Below, piece by piece: positions 13,524 through 22,027 of a DNA stretch of 35,037 nt. Position numbers and translations under genes: made by a program. The stretch spans positions 1-35,037 of the forward strand of contig JADJHZ010000022.1 in assembly GCA_016707205.1 (NCBI GenBank), written 5' to 3'. This stretch comes from Haliscomenobacter sp. GTDB lineage: Bacteria > Bacteroidota > Bacteroidia > Chitinophagales > Saprospiraceae. Below the pieces are notes generated by a model. The model did not search any database. It was not told the DNA's origin and was given only the letters and a program-made list of their open reading frames with translations. Each line of letters starts with the position of its first letter. The stretch's first letter is position 1.

Positions 13524-14858
13524 CTAATCCAGGGCTTTGACCGGATCCATGTTCCGGATCATAAGCAGGTAGGATTTGGCGAACGCCGGCAGCGAATCAT
13601 AAGTTAAACTTCCTGTAGCAGCATGTAGTTTGGGGTAGGCCGCTTTATTTTCTTCCAGGATTGCCTCGATCATCCCTTTGATGCTTTTCTTGTTCAGCGC
13701 CCTGGCGCCTGGATCGTGGAGATTAAAATCCATCCCTAGCGCCCGGAAATAGTCTGGTTCGCAAATTGGGTAAAATAACTGCAGTAGTTCCCGGATGGGC
13801 TTTGGCGGAGCGTAATTGAACAGGGAGTAACCGACAATATACCCAGGAATAGCCAGCGCCGTATCGGGGTAATTGTTGTCGAGGTACCAGTCCATATGAT
13901 GCAGCTCGGAGTCGATAAAGGTGACGATCCGGTCGTGGTTTACCGGAATGGTGATGCCGAAAGTGAAACTCACCTGATACATTTCCTTGAAGAACTCTTC
14001 CTTAGGCCGGGCGATGAGCTTGTCGAATTCCTTGCACAGGATCTGGTTTTTTTCGATGGTGGACTTTCCATCGTTGGAAAAATAGACCCGGTGCATCCGT
14101 TCCAGGGTTTCCATCATATACCCCTCGGGCTGCGTAAGGTAATCGAGTTTATAGATCAGATTGAGCAGGGAATACGCATGCCCGCCGGGAAACTGATCTT
14201 TTCGGACAGGGTCGGGTTGCATGCCGGACTTGACCCGCTCGATTTGCGATTTAATGTACGCGTATTTGACCTCTTTGTGTTCTGCCGGAACGTCCTGGAT
14301 TTTGGCGTTATCGATTTGCTGAAGGATTTTGAATTCGTCGACCAGGAGGTCGTCGAGTTTGTCGGCGTTGGTCGCTACTTCCTTCAGGGCGAAGTAAAGC
14401 TTGTACGGAGAGCCGTCCAGGGTGAAGGTGTCGAAGACGATGGTCAGATTATTCTGGGGGTCCAGGGCAAAGCGGGCGTACTTGAGCATGAAATTCTTTT
14501 CGATCAGCCGGCGCATAAACCCTACGTTAAGGGATTGGGACCGGGCGATTTTGGCTTCGCACTTGATGTTTTCCGTGGTGGCGAATCCTTCCATTTTTTT
14601 TGAACCCTGAAAGATTTCGAACGACAATTTGCCCTCCTCAAGGGAGAAGAACACGTTATCCTCTTCGTCATCCCGCAGGTAATGAAAAAATTCCCGGTAG
14701 GACTCCAGGTATTTCCCTTCGTCAAACAGCCGCAGGGAGCGGTCCCAGGCTTCGTAATTGGACGGCTTTTTGTAGGAATCGCTGTATCGGCCCAACTTGA
14801 CCAGGGGAATACGCGTTTGCCTGGAGGAAGATCTGAACAGCCGGTCGAAAAGTCCCAT
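13524..14858 (-). CDS. Conserved protein of unknown function
   Basis: The ATG at 14856-14858 gives a 444-residue soluble protein with no signal peptide or membrane helix. I do not recognise the family with certainty. It begins MGLFDRLF, has a region of alternating charged and hydrophobic strands (DDEEDNVFFSLEEGKLSFEI, near residues 65-84) that resembles a YbjN/secretion-chaperone-like fold, a central helical region (EVKYAYIKSQIERVKSGM), and a C-terminal helical half ending LLMIRNMDPVKALD. A second chaperone-like unit may lie within residues 90-180. It lies 52 bases upstream of paaD with the same direction, possibly first in that transcript. Confidence 0.75.
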   Translation of the reverse strand: MGLFDRLFRSSSRQTRIPLVKLGRYSDSYKKPSNYEAWDRSLRLFDEGKYLESYREFFHYLRDDEEDNVFFSLEEGKLSFEIFQGSKKMEGFATTENIKCEAKIARSQSLNVGFMRRLIEKNFMLKYARFALDPQNNLTIVFDTFTLDGSPYKLYFALKEVATNADKLDDLLVDEFKILQQIDNAKIQDVPAEHKEVKYAYIKSQIERVKSGMQPDPVRKDQFPGGHAYSLLNLIYKLDYLTQPEGYMMETLERMHRVYFSNDGKSTIEKNQILCKEFDKLIARPKEEFFKEMYQVSFTFGITIPVNHDRIVTFIDSELHHMDWYLDNNYPDTALAIPGYIVGYSLFNYAPPKPIRELLQLFYPICEPDYFRALGMDFNLHDPGARALNKKSIKGMIEAILEENKAAYPKLHAATGSLTYDSLPAFAKSYLLMIRNMDPVKALD

Positions 14859-14998
14859 GATCTTTTGGTGACAACGTCTTTGATAAACGGATTTCCGGGC
14901 GGTGGGAAGCCTTATTGCAGACAACCCGATATTCCGGGTTCGAAAAATACTATTTTTAACGGAGAATCACTAATGCATATTAAAATCAGTTACGGATA

Positions 14999-15970
14999 AT
15001 GGACTTTCGGACGCTTGTTCCGCCAGGGGCTTTTGGTTTGGAGATCGGGCATAACACCCCTTCGCTGGTCATGGGGTCGTGTTTTGCCGAGTCGATCGGG
15101 GGGCGTATGCAGGGATTGAAATTTCCGGTCGTGGCAAATCCATTCGGGATTTTGTTCAACCCGTTATCCCTTGCCTCGGCCATCGCCCGTTTGCTGGAGG
15201 GGACTCCTTTTCAACCCGGCGAACTGGAATTTCACGATGGCCGTTGGTTGAGTTTTGCCCATCACGGGCAATTCAGCGGGGCTGACCGCGAGGAGGTGCT
15301 GGGCCGGATCAACCTGGCTTTTGCCGGAGGGAGGGCGCAAATTCAACAAGCCGGCCTGCTGATCCTCACCCTGGGCACGTCGTTCGTCTGGGAAATCAGG
15401 GACCGGGAAGCGGTAGCCGCGAATTGCCACAAGCTTCCGGCATCGATGTTTGTCCGCCGCCGGGCGTCTTTGGCAGACCTTACCGCCGCTTTATCCGCCG
15501 CTTTGGATCAACTGATTGCTGCCCGGCCGGATATCCGGATCCTGCTTACGGTAAGCCCAATCCGCCATCTGCGCGACGGATTGATCGAAAACCAGCGCAG
15601 CAAAGCGACATTATTGCTGGCATGCAGTATTTTAGAGGATCGAATACCCAATGTACGTTATTTTCCGGCGTATGAATTGCTAATGGACGACCTCCGGGAT
15701 TACCGGTACTACGCCCGGGATATGATTCACCCCTCCGAAATGGCTCAGGATTATATCTGGGACTATTTTTCCAGGTCCTTTTTTTCGGAGAAAACCCTGC
15801 GCTTGATCCGGGAGGTTGAAAAGGTGCGTCAGGCCATGCAGCACCGCCCGCTGCGGCCCGATAGTCCGGAACATCAGGCATTCAGACAGCGGCAGCGGGA
15901 GCTTATTCTGGCTCTTGAAACCGCCTGGCCTGAGCTGGACTGGCAGATGGAAAAATCTTTTTTTTCATAG
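14999..15970 (+). CDS. GSCFA domain protein
   Basis: A 323-residue protein whose residues 26-31 read GSCFAE, the defining motif, in context LVMGSCFAESIGGRM; the preceding HNTPSL and following LKFPVVANPFGILFNP are also conserved. Later blocks include LILTLGTSFVWEI, LLTVSPIRHLRDGLIENQRSKATLL and RYYARDMIHPSEMAQDYIWDYF. The GSCFA fold is related to SGNH hydrolases, with the Ser of GSCFA and the Asp/His of DMIHPS as catalytic candidates. The substrate is unknown; in other Bacteroidota it is a common stand-alone cytosolic protein. It is followed 16 bases later by the secreted hydrolase. Confidence 0.92.
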   Translation: MDFRTLVPPGAFGLEIGHNTPSLVMGSCFAESIGGRMQGLKFPVVANPFGILFNPLSLASAIARLLEGTPFQPGELEFHDGRWLSFAHHGQFSGADREEVLGRINLAFAGGRAQIQQAGLLILTLGTSFVWEIRDREAVAANCHKLPASMFVRRRASLADLTAALSAALDQLIAARPDIRILLTVSPIRHLRDGLIENQRSKATLLLACSILEDRIPNVRYFPAYELLMDDLRDYRYYARDMIHPSEMAQDYIWDYFSRSFFSEKTLRLIREVEKVRQAMQHRPLRPDSPEHQAFRQRQRELILALETAWPELDWQMEKSFFS

Positions 15971-15986
15971 AAAATCGAACACTAAT

Positions 15987-17432
15987 ATGAGGTCTTCTTT
16001 ACGAACAAGCGCCTTGCTGACGATGGCTTGCTTCCTTTTCGTTACGGGCTTGCAAGCCCAGCATCTGGTGAAGAGTACGTTTTTGCGTACCTATGCCAAG
16101 ACGGAAATTGGGGTGTTTGTCCCTATCCCCGGTTTTGTTAAATACGATGTAGACGTGTATAAGCTGGAGTATGCTACTCCTAATGTGCAGGGAAAGCCGG
16201 ACACCGCTTCCGGCCTTTTGGCTGTTCCTGTGGTCAAGAATTTGTCCTTCCCGCTTCTGGTCTATCAGCACGGCACCGCCGGCTCCAGGGAGGCGGTACC
16301 TTCCCGGTTGAGCTTCGAAGCTACGATAGGGCTGGTTGGGGGCGCTCTGGGTTATGTATCGGTGCTTCCCGATTACCTCGGATTGGGAGATTCCGATGGG
16401 TTTCACCCGTATCTGCACGCTAAAACGGAAGCTTCCGCCGCAGTGGATATGCTTCGCGCAGCCAGGCAATTTGCCGCCTCTGCAACGATTGCACTGAATG
16501 GGCAGGTTTTCGTGTCGGGCTATTCCCAGGGCGGTCATGCGGCCATGGCCCTGCACAGGGAATTGGAAACGAATTTGAGCGCCGAGTTCAAGGTCACCGC
16601 TTCTGCGCCCATGTCCGGGCCGTACAGCATTTCCGGAGACATGAAAAGCCGCCTGCTCAGCGAGGAAGAATATTTTTACCCGGGATACCCGCTGTATACC
16701 ATGCTTTCCTACAACCTGGCGTATGGCGTGTACGACAGCCTGGCTCAATTCATCCGCGCGCCCTATCTGTCTATTGCGCAGGCGTTCTATTCCGGCGAGG
16801 AAACCCGGATCGACTCCATCCATGCCCGCCTGGCGCGCGCGTTAATCCTGGAAAAAGGGAAGGTGGTTCCCAAGTATATTTTCCCGGACACGTTGCTTGC
16901 GGCGATTGCCTCCAACCCCGCGCATCCGGTCAATGCGGCCCTGTCGGATAACGACGTGTACAAATGGGCGCCCAAGGCGCCCACCCGCTTGTTCTATTGC
17001 CGGGCCGACGATCAGGTCGTTTACACCAACAGTACCCTCGCTGATTCGGTCATGCGTTCCCTGGGCTCGGTGGATATCCAGTCTGCGGACCTGAATCCGA
17101 ACTTCGACCATGGGCAGTGCATCCAGCCGGCGTTGTTGTCGACGATTCTTTTCTTCAGCTTCTACCAAACGACGCCTACCGGAACCGAGGACGGACTTCC
17201 CGAACTTCCTGTATACATGTACCCCAACCCGGCATCCGGATCGTTTACCCTTGAGGGATTGCCTCCCCAAAGCAGGGTGCATCTGACCGATCTCTCCGGG
17301 CGATTGCTCCGAAGGATACCGGCCGGAGAAGGCGCCCAGGCCATTTCTTTATCCGGCCTGAACCGGGGGATGTATCTGGTGCGCGTGCTGTCGAGCGCGG
17401 GCGTTTGGACGGGCAAACTGGTCGTCGAATAA
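15987..17432 (+). CDS. Secreted alpha/beta hydrolase (secretory lipase-like) with T9SS sorting domain
   Basis: The ATG at 15987 is chosen because it opens a clean signal peptide (MRSSLRTSALLTMACFLFVT, cut near GLQAQ); upstream in-frame codons belong to the GSCFA gene. The 481-residue protein carries a hydrolase core: YQHGTAG oxyanion region (93-99), nucleophile elbow GYSQGG with Ser180, acid CRADDQ (Asp341 or 342), and His375 in FDHGQC. The layout matches the secretory lipase (LIP) family. Residues 405-481 form a type A T9SS sorting domain: VYMYPNPASGSFTLEG, LTDLSGRLLRR, SLSGLNRGMYLVRVL and GKLVVE. It should therefore cross the outer membrane by T9SS. It ends 5 bases from the convergent amidohydrolase gene. 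Confidence 0.92.
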   Translation: MRSSLRTSALLTMACFLFVTGLQAQHLVKSTFLRTYAKTEIGVFVPIPGFVKYDVDVYKLEYATPNVQGKPDTASGLLAVPVVKNLSFPLLVYQHGTAGSREAVPSRLSFEATIGLVGGALGYVSVLPDYLGLGDSDGFHPYLHAKTEASAAVDMLRAARQFAASATIALNGQVFVSGYSQGGHAAMALHRELETNLSAEFKVTASAPMSGPYSISGDMKSRLLSEEEYFYPGYPLYTMLSYNLAYGVYDSLAQFIRAPYLSIAQAFYSGEETRIDSIHARLARALILEKGKVVPKYIFPDTLLAAIASNPAHPVNAALSDNDVYKWAPKAPTRLFYCRADDQVVYTNSTLADSVMRSLGSVDIQSADLNPNFDHGQCIQPALLSTILFFSFYQTTPTGTEDGLPELPVYMYPNPASGSFTLEGLPPQSRVHLTDLSGRLLRRIPAGEGAQAISLSGLNRGMYLVRVLSSAGVWTGKLVVE

Positions 17433-17437
17433 CCGGG

Positions 17438-18613
17438 TTAAACCAAGCGCCGGACCATGGAGTCCGGAGTCAGTTTAAGGTCCGCCTCCAGGTTGAGCAG
17501 GAGCAAGCCCGGTTTCTTGCCGGGTTCGATGCTGCCCAGGCTGTCGTCAAAACCGAGTGCCCGGGCGCCGTTCAGCGTAGCCCATTGCAGAAGCGTCTCG
17601 AAAGGAACATACGATTGGTATCGGGCGATGGTTTTCATTTCCTCCAGGATGGAAAGCTGCCAATTCGAGGTTAAGCTGTCCGTACCAATCGTCACGACGG
17701 CCCCGGTGTCCAGAAAATACTGGTAATAGGGCAGGGCGTTTTCGATATACAGGTTGGCATTGGGACAGGTTGCCCAGAACACCTGTGCGTTCCAGTCCTG
17801 GGCTGCGCGAATGTCCTCCGGTTGCGTAGTCGTGTTATGGACGAACAACACCCGGGTATCCGGGCGCATATGCTTCAGGGCATAGTGGATGGAGCTTTTT
17901 TGAGTCGGAACAAAATGATCCAGTGGGAAGCCAAACCTCTGGTAGAAATCGAGAAAGCCTCCGGATTTGGACCGGAAGAGCTCGTTTTCCAGGGGCGTTT
18001 CCTGGTTGTGGATGCTCACGGTTTGCCCGGGAGCGTTCGCTTGGTTTATCCGGCGGAATAACTCCGGAGAAACCGTATACGGCGCATGGGGGACGCAGCT
18101 TTTTCGGTTGCCCTTCCGGTCGCTTTGCCCTTTAAAGACCTCGAAATAGCGGGCAAACGTGCTTTCCGCCAAATCGTTCTGCAAAAAATCGAACATCTCG
18201 ACAAAGGTGTAATACAGGATGGGGCTATTGTCTTTGTGCCGGGCGGTATCCAGTTTGTTCGAAATATCGCCCACCGCCATAATACCGGCTTCGTACATGT
18301 CGCGCCCGGCCTGGTCGATGGCGTCGAGGATCGCCTCCATGGGAAATTCCCGGTAGGCGACCACGCTGTAAAGGAAAGGCAGCAGCGTGGTCCCGGTGGG
18401 TACCAGGCCCTTCATGTGCGAAAGTTCCAGGTGGCAATGGGTGTTGACAAACCCGGGGATGATTGCGCCCCCGTAGGTTTCCAGGCTGGCCGGGTCGTGG
18501 CCGGCTCTGGAAGTAATTTCCAGAACCAGGCCCTGGTCGTCGGTGATAATGACGCCTTCCGGTACTGGCGCGGCACTAACGGGGAATACGGTATCGGCGG
18601 TAATCTTGCGCAT
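17438..18613 (-). CDS. Amidohydrolase/deaminase family metalloenzyme
   Basis: A 391-residue TIM-barrel amidohydrolase. The metal site is complete: FVNTHCHLELSH (His59 and His61), CVPHAPYTVSP, SIHNQE and TIGTDSLTSN (the last with the metal-binding Asp). The N-terminal and C-terminal strands make the usual composite beta-sandwich, with GSIEPGKKPGLLLLN at the end. It belongs to the cytosine deaminase/TRZ-ATZ/S-adenosylhomocysteine deaminase group. Aminodeoxyfutalosine deaminase of the alternative menaquinone route is one candidate, but no mqn gene is in view, so the substrate is not named. It starts 23 bases after the DUF1015 gene. Confidence 0.85.
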   Translation of the reverse strand: MRKITADTVFPVSAAPVPEGVIITDDQGLVLEITSRAGHDPASLETYGGAIIPGFVNTHCHLELSHMKGLVPTGTTLLPFLYSVVAYREFPMEAILDAIDQAGRDMYEAGIMAVGDISNKLDTARHKDNSPILYYTFVEMFDFLQNDLAESTFARYFEVFKGQSDRKGNRKSCVPHAPYTVSPELFRRINQANAPGQTVSIHNQETPLENELFRSKSGGFLDFYQRFGFPLDHFVPTQKSSIHYALKHMRPDTRVLFVHNTTTQPEDIRAAQDWNAQVFWATCPNANLYIENALPYYQYFLDTGAVVTIGTDSLTSNWQLSILEEMKTIARYQSYVPFETLLQWATLNGARALGFDDSLGSIEPGKKPGLLLLNLEADLKLTPDSMVRRLV

Positions 18614-18636
18614 AAGACAGCGTTTGGGTTAACGAT

Positions 18637-19743
18637 TCAGACGGTGGTCCAGGGGGCAACGATCAGCCCGGTTTTTACCCTGGGTTCAAACCAGGTGGAT
18701 TTTGGCGGCATCACGGCGCCTGCCCGGACGAGGGCGAAAAAGTCGTCCGACGGTACTGGGTAAAGGCAAAAGGCTGCTTTGCCTTCGTGTTTCTCCATGG
18801 TTTTTTTCAATGCGGCTACGCCTCCCGGGCCTTCGATATACAAGATGTTGGGATCGTTGCGCACGTTGGCGATGTGCAAAATAGGCCCTAAAAGGTAGGT
18901 GTTGAGCAGTTCCACGTCGAGTAATACGCCGTTTTCCGGCAAGCCTTCAAGCAATTCCGGCTTCCAGCGCAGGATGTATTCGCCTGAAGGAAGCAGCAGC
19001 AAAAATTCGTGCTTTCCCTCCGGTCTCTGCCCTTCCTGGCAGGGGTTTACGGAGCAATAAGTGCGCACTTCCTCCAGGAAACGCTCGCCGGTAAGGCCGT
19101 TCAAGTGCGTAATCACCCGGTTAAAATTGTGGATCTCCAGGTCGGCAGCGTCAAAAAAAGCGCATAACAACCGGGAGAAAGGCTTTTCCGGACGCTCCTC
19201 ATGGAGGGCGGCGGCAGCCGAGCAGCGATGATGCCCATCGGCAATGAACACCTCCGGGACGTTATCGTGGAAAAGCGCCTGAATTTTCCGGATCGTTTTT
19301 TCGCCGGAAATGGAATAGATCCGGTGCGTAGTTTGTTCTGAAGGGAAATAGAACTCCCGGGCGGGAGGCTGGCTGCCGGAGAATGCGTTCATCCACGCTT
19401 GAACCGGGCGGGAAACGGGATAGGTACACAAAACGGGTTTGATCATGGCCTGTTGCTCCAGGAAAAGCGATTTCTGGAGATCCTCCTTGGCGTGGATGGT
19501 TTGCTCGTGTTTTTTTATACGCCCTTCGCGGTATTCGGAAATATCCACCGAAGCGATAAGGCCGCGGAAAGTGCGCCCGGGGCGGACGATTTCATAAAAA
19601 AACAAGGCTTCCTCGTCCAGCGGTTGGAAATACCCTTGTTCGAAAAGCGCAGGGAAGACTTCTTTACAATCCGCGAAAAAAGTTTCGGGAGCGGGGATCC
19701 GGTCCGTTACAGGTAGAAAAGCCTGGAAAGGGTGCAGGAGCAT
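18637..19743 (-). CDS. DUF1015 family protein
   Basis: The ATG at 19741-19743 gives 368 residues; an in-frame extension would run into the metG promoter region. The family motifs are VFIADGHHRCSAA (165-177) and, near the N-terminus, REGRIKKHEQT (72-82) and the C-terminal VMPPKSTWFEPRVKTGL. DUF1015 is a widespread cytosolic protein, often near serine or one-carbon metabolism genes; its biochemical role is not established. It is divergent from metG with 136 bases between the starts. A TACCTTTC box lies upstream of it, one base from the phylum -7 consensus. Confidence 0.92.
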   Translation of the reverse strand: MLLHPFQAFLPVTDRIPAPETFFADCKEVFPALFEQGYFQPLDEEALFFYEIVRPGRTFRGLIASVDISEYREGRIKKHEQTIHAKEDLQKSLFLEQQAMIKPVLCTYPVSRPVQAWMNAFSGSQPPAREFYFPSEQTTHRIYSISGEKTIRKIQALFHDNVPEVFIADGHHRCSAAAALHEERPEKPFSRLLCAFFDAADLEIHNFNRVITHLNGLTGERFLEEVRTYCSVNPCQEGQRPEGKHEFLLLLPSGEYILRWKPELLEGLPENGVLLDVELLNTYLLGPILHIANVRNDPNILYIEGPGGVAALKKTMEKHEGKAAFCLYPVPSDDFFALVRAGAVMPPKSTWFEPRVKTGLIVAPWTTV

Positions 19744-19838
19744 GACATAGCAATTTATCCGTGGGCCGCAACAGCTGCGAAAGGTAAGGATTTTTTTTGA
19801 GCCCCGGCTTAGGCCCTTCTGAAAAACCAGGAATGCGT

Positions 19839-19846
19839 TATCTTCG
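19839..19846 (+). promoter_or_regulatory. Possible -7 box of metG
   Basis: TATCTTCG, one base from TAnnTTTG, lies 34 bases upstream of the metG ATG within the 136-base divergent spacer shared with the DUF1015 gene. Confidence 0.35.
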
Positions 19847-19879
19847 CCACGTGGCTGAACGCAGGAAAATAACCGAACG

Positions 19880-22000
19880 ATGAACAAAAAAATTATGGTC
19901 ACCTCGGCGTTGCCTTACGCCAACGGGGCTTTGCATTTGGGGCACCTGGCCGGCGCCTACCTTCCCGCTGATATTTACGTGCGCTACCTCCGCCTGATGG
20001 GCCGGGATGTGCTTTGGGTGTGCGGGTCCGACGAACACGGGGCGGCAATCACCATCCGGGCAAAAAAAGAAGGGATTTCTCCGCAGGAGATCATCGATAA
20101 ATACCACGCGCTGAACAAGGAGACCTTCGAAAAACTGGGGATCTCCTTTGACTATTACCACCGCACCAGCGCCCTGCTGCACCACCAAACCTCCCAGGAC
20201 CTTTTCCTTAAACTGTACCGCGACGGAGACGAGTTTGAGGAGCGCACCATCGAACAGTACTACGACGAAGCATACGGACAGTTTCTGGCCGACCGCTACA
20301 TCATGGGCATCTGCCCCAAATGCGGGCATAAGGAAGCCTACGGCGATCAATGCGAAAACTGCGGAACCGCCCTTTCTCCCCTGGAACTGATCGAACCGCG
20401 CTCTATGCTGAGCGGTAACGTCCCGGTGCTTCGCCCCACCAAACATTGGTACTTCCGGCTCGACAAACACGCAGGCTGGCTGCGCGAATGGATCGAAAAA
20501 GGCATACTGGACGGAAAACCGCACCACGACCCGGAACAGTGGAAAAAACACGTGGTCGGACAATGCCTGTCCTGGCTCGACGGCGGGCTTCAACCCCGCG
20601 CGATTACCCGGGATCTGGACTGGGGAATTCCCGTTCCGCTACCCGGAGACGAGGCCAAAGGAAAAGTCCTCTATGTTTGGTTCGACGCGCCGATCGGGTA
20701 TATTTCCTCCGCCAAGCAATGGGCCCTGGAAAACGGAAAGGATTGGGAAGCCTACTGGAAAGGCGACGACGTGGATTTGATCCACTTCATCGGGAAAGAC
20801 AACATCGTCTTCCACTGCATCGTTTTCCCCGCCATGCTCAAAGCCCACGGGGAATATGCCTTGCCCCGGAATGTGCCAGCCAACCAGTTCCTGAATTTTG
20901 AAGGACAAAAATTTTCCAAATCCAGAGGCTGGGGCATCGAGCAGCACGATTACCTGGAAGAATTTGCCGCCTTCCCAAATAAAGAAGACGCGCTTCGCTA
21001 CGCCCTGATCCGCAATATGCCGGAAAACAAGGACGCAGATTTTAAATGGGACGAGTTCGCAGATTTTTACGACAAGGAACTTGCCGACAACCTGGGGAAC
21101 TTCGTCAATCGCGTGGTCGTGCTGACGGAAAAGTATTTCGGCGGATACGTTCCCGATTCCAACGCCGATCTGGGAGAGATCCTGGCAGAAGCCGACGTGC
21201 TCGCCCGCCGGCTTACCCGGGAGGTGGAGGCGTTCAGCTTTAAAGCGGCATGCCAGACCCTGATGGAGATCTCTTCCTTTGGCAATACCTACCTCCAGGA
21301 CGCGGCGCCCTGGGCGCTGGCAAAAGAAAATCCCGACGATCCCCGGATCGCTGAATGCCTGTTTGCTAGCCTTCAGATGGTCGCCTTGCTGAGCGTGCTC
21401 TGTCAGCCGTTTATTCCGTTTACCTCTCCCCGGATCCGGGCTTTATTGGGCTTGGAAGAACTCAAAAACGGGGAGTTGGCCGACGTGCTTTCCCGGTTGG
21501 ACAAAGGAGAACCCCTTCTGGCGTCCGGCGTCCGTATAGGCGCCCCGGAGGTGTTATTTCCAAAAATATACGACCGAAAGGATACCAGCCGGCTGGAGAT
21601 CCTGGATCGTCAGAAAGCAAAGCTTCAAGCAATCATGGAACAGGAACAATCCAAACAACGGGCACCGTTCAAAGAGCTGGTCTCCTACGAGGATTTTGCC
21701 AAGCTCGATCTGCGCACCGGCACGATCCTGGAAGCCGAAAAAGTGCCCAAAGCAGACAAATTACTCAAGTTGAAAGTCGATCTCGGCTCCGAACAGCGGA
21801 CCATTGTTTCGGGTATTGCCGAGCATTTCGACCCGGCAAAGATCATCGGGCAACAAGTGACCGTCGTGGCTAACCTCGCGCCCCGTACCTTGCGGGGGAT
21901 TGAATCGCAGGGAATGATCCTGACCGCCGAAAATAGCAAGGGCGAGCTTATGTTTGTTTGTCCAGCCGTTCCTTTTGGCAACGGGTTTATGGTTAAATAG
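19880..22000 (+). CDS. metG: Methionine--tRNA ligase
   Basis: A 706-residue class I aminoacyl-tRNA synthetase. The ATP-binding signature is GALHLGHLAG (17-26) and the second signature is KFSKSRG near residue 343 (a KMSKS variant with Phe for Met). The zinc knuckle CPKCGH with DQCENCG near residues 143-160 marks the type 1 MetG connective peptide. The C-terminal 110 residues (from about 598) form a tRNA-binding EMAP II/Trbp111-like domain: YEDFAKLDLRTGTILEAEKV and SGIAEHFDPAKIIGQQVTVV. This full-length form is typical of E. coli and Bacteroidota MetG. The gene loads methionine onto initiator and elongator tRNA-Met and is essential. Confidence 0.98.
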   Translation: MNKKIMVTSALPYANGALHLGHLAGAYLPADIYVRYLRLMGRDVLWVCGSDEHGAAITIRAKKEGISPQEIIDKYHALNKETFEKLGISFDYYHRTSALLHHQTSQDLFLKLYRDGDEFEERTIEQYYDEAYGQFLADRYIMGICPKCGHKEAYGDQCENCGTALSPLELIEPRSMLSGNVPVLRPTKHWYFRLDKHAGWLREWIEKGILDGKPHHDPEQWKKHVVGQCLSWLDGGLQPRAITRDLDWGIPVPLPGDEAKGKVLYVWFDAPIGYISSAKQWALENGKDWEAYWKGDDVDLIHFIGKDNIVFHCIVFPAMLKAHGEYALPRNVPANQFLNFEGQKFSKSRGWGIEQHDYLEEFAAFPNKEDALRYALIRNMPENKDADFKWDEFADFYDKELADNLGNFVNRVVVLTEKYFGGYVPDSNADLGEILAEADVLARRLTREVEAFSFKAACQTLMEISSFGNTYLQDAAPWALAKENPDDPRIAECLFASLQMVALLSVLCQPFIPFTSPRIRALLGLEELKNGELADVLSRLDKGEPLLASGVRIGAPEVLFPKIYDRKDTSRLEILDRQKAKLQAIMEQEQSKQRAPFKELVSYEDFAKLDLRTGTILEAEKVPKADKLLKLKVDLGSEQRTIVSGIAEHFDPAKIIGQQVTVVANLAPRTLRGIESQGMILTAENSKGELMFVCPAVPFGNGFMVK

Positions 22001-22027
22001 TAATCAACATGGGCGTGGCACGCAAAT

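Noticed and set aside
15999..16823. Leftward frame of 274 residues
   Set aside because: It is antisense to the lipase-like gene, which has a catalytic triad and a sorting domain.
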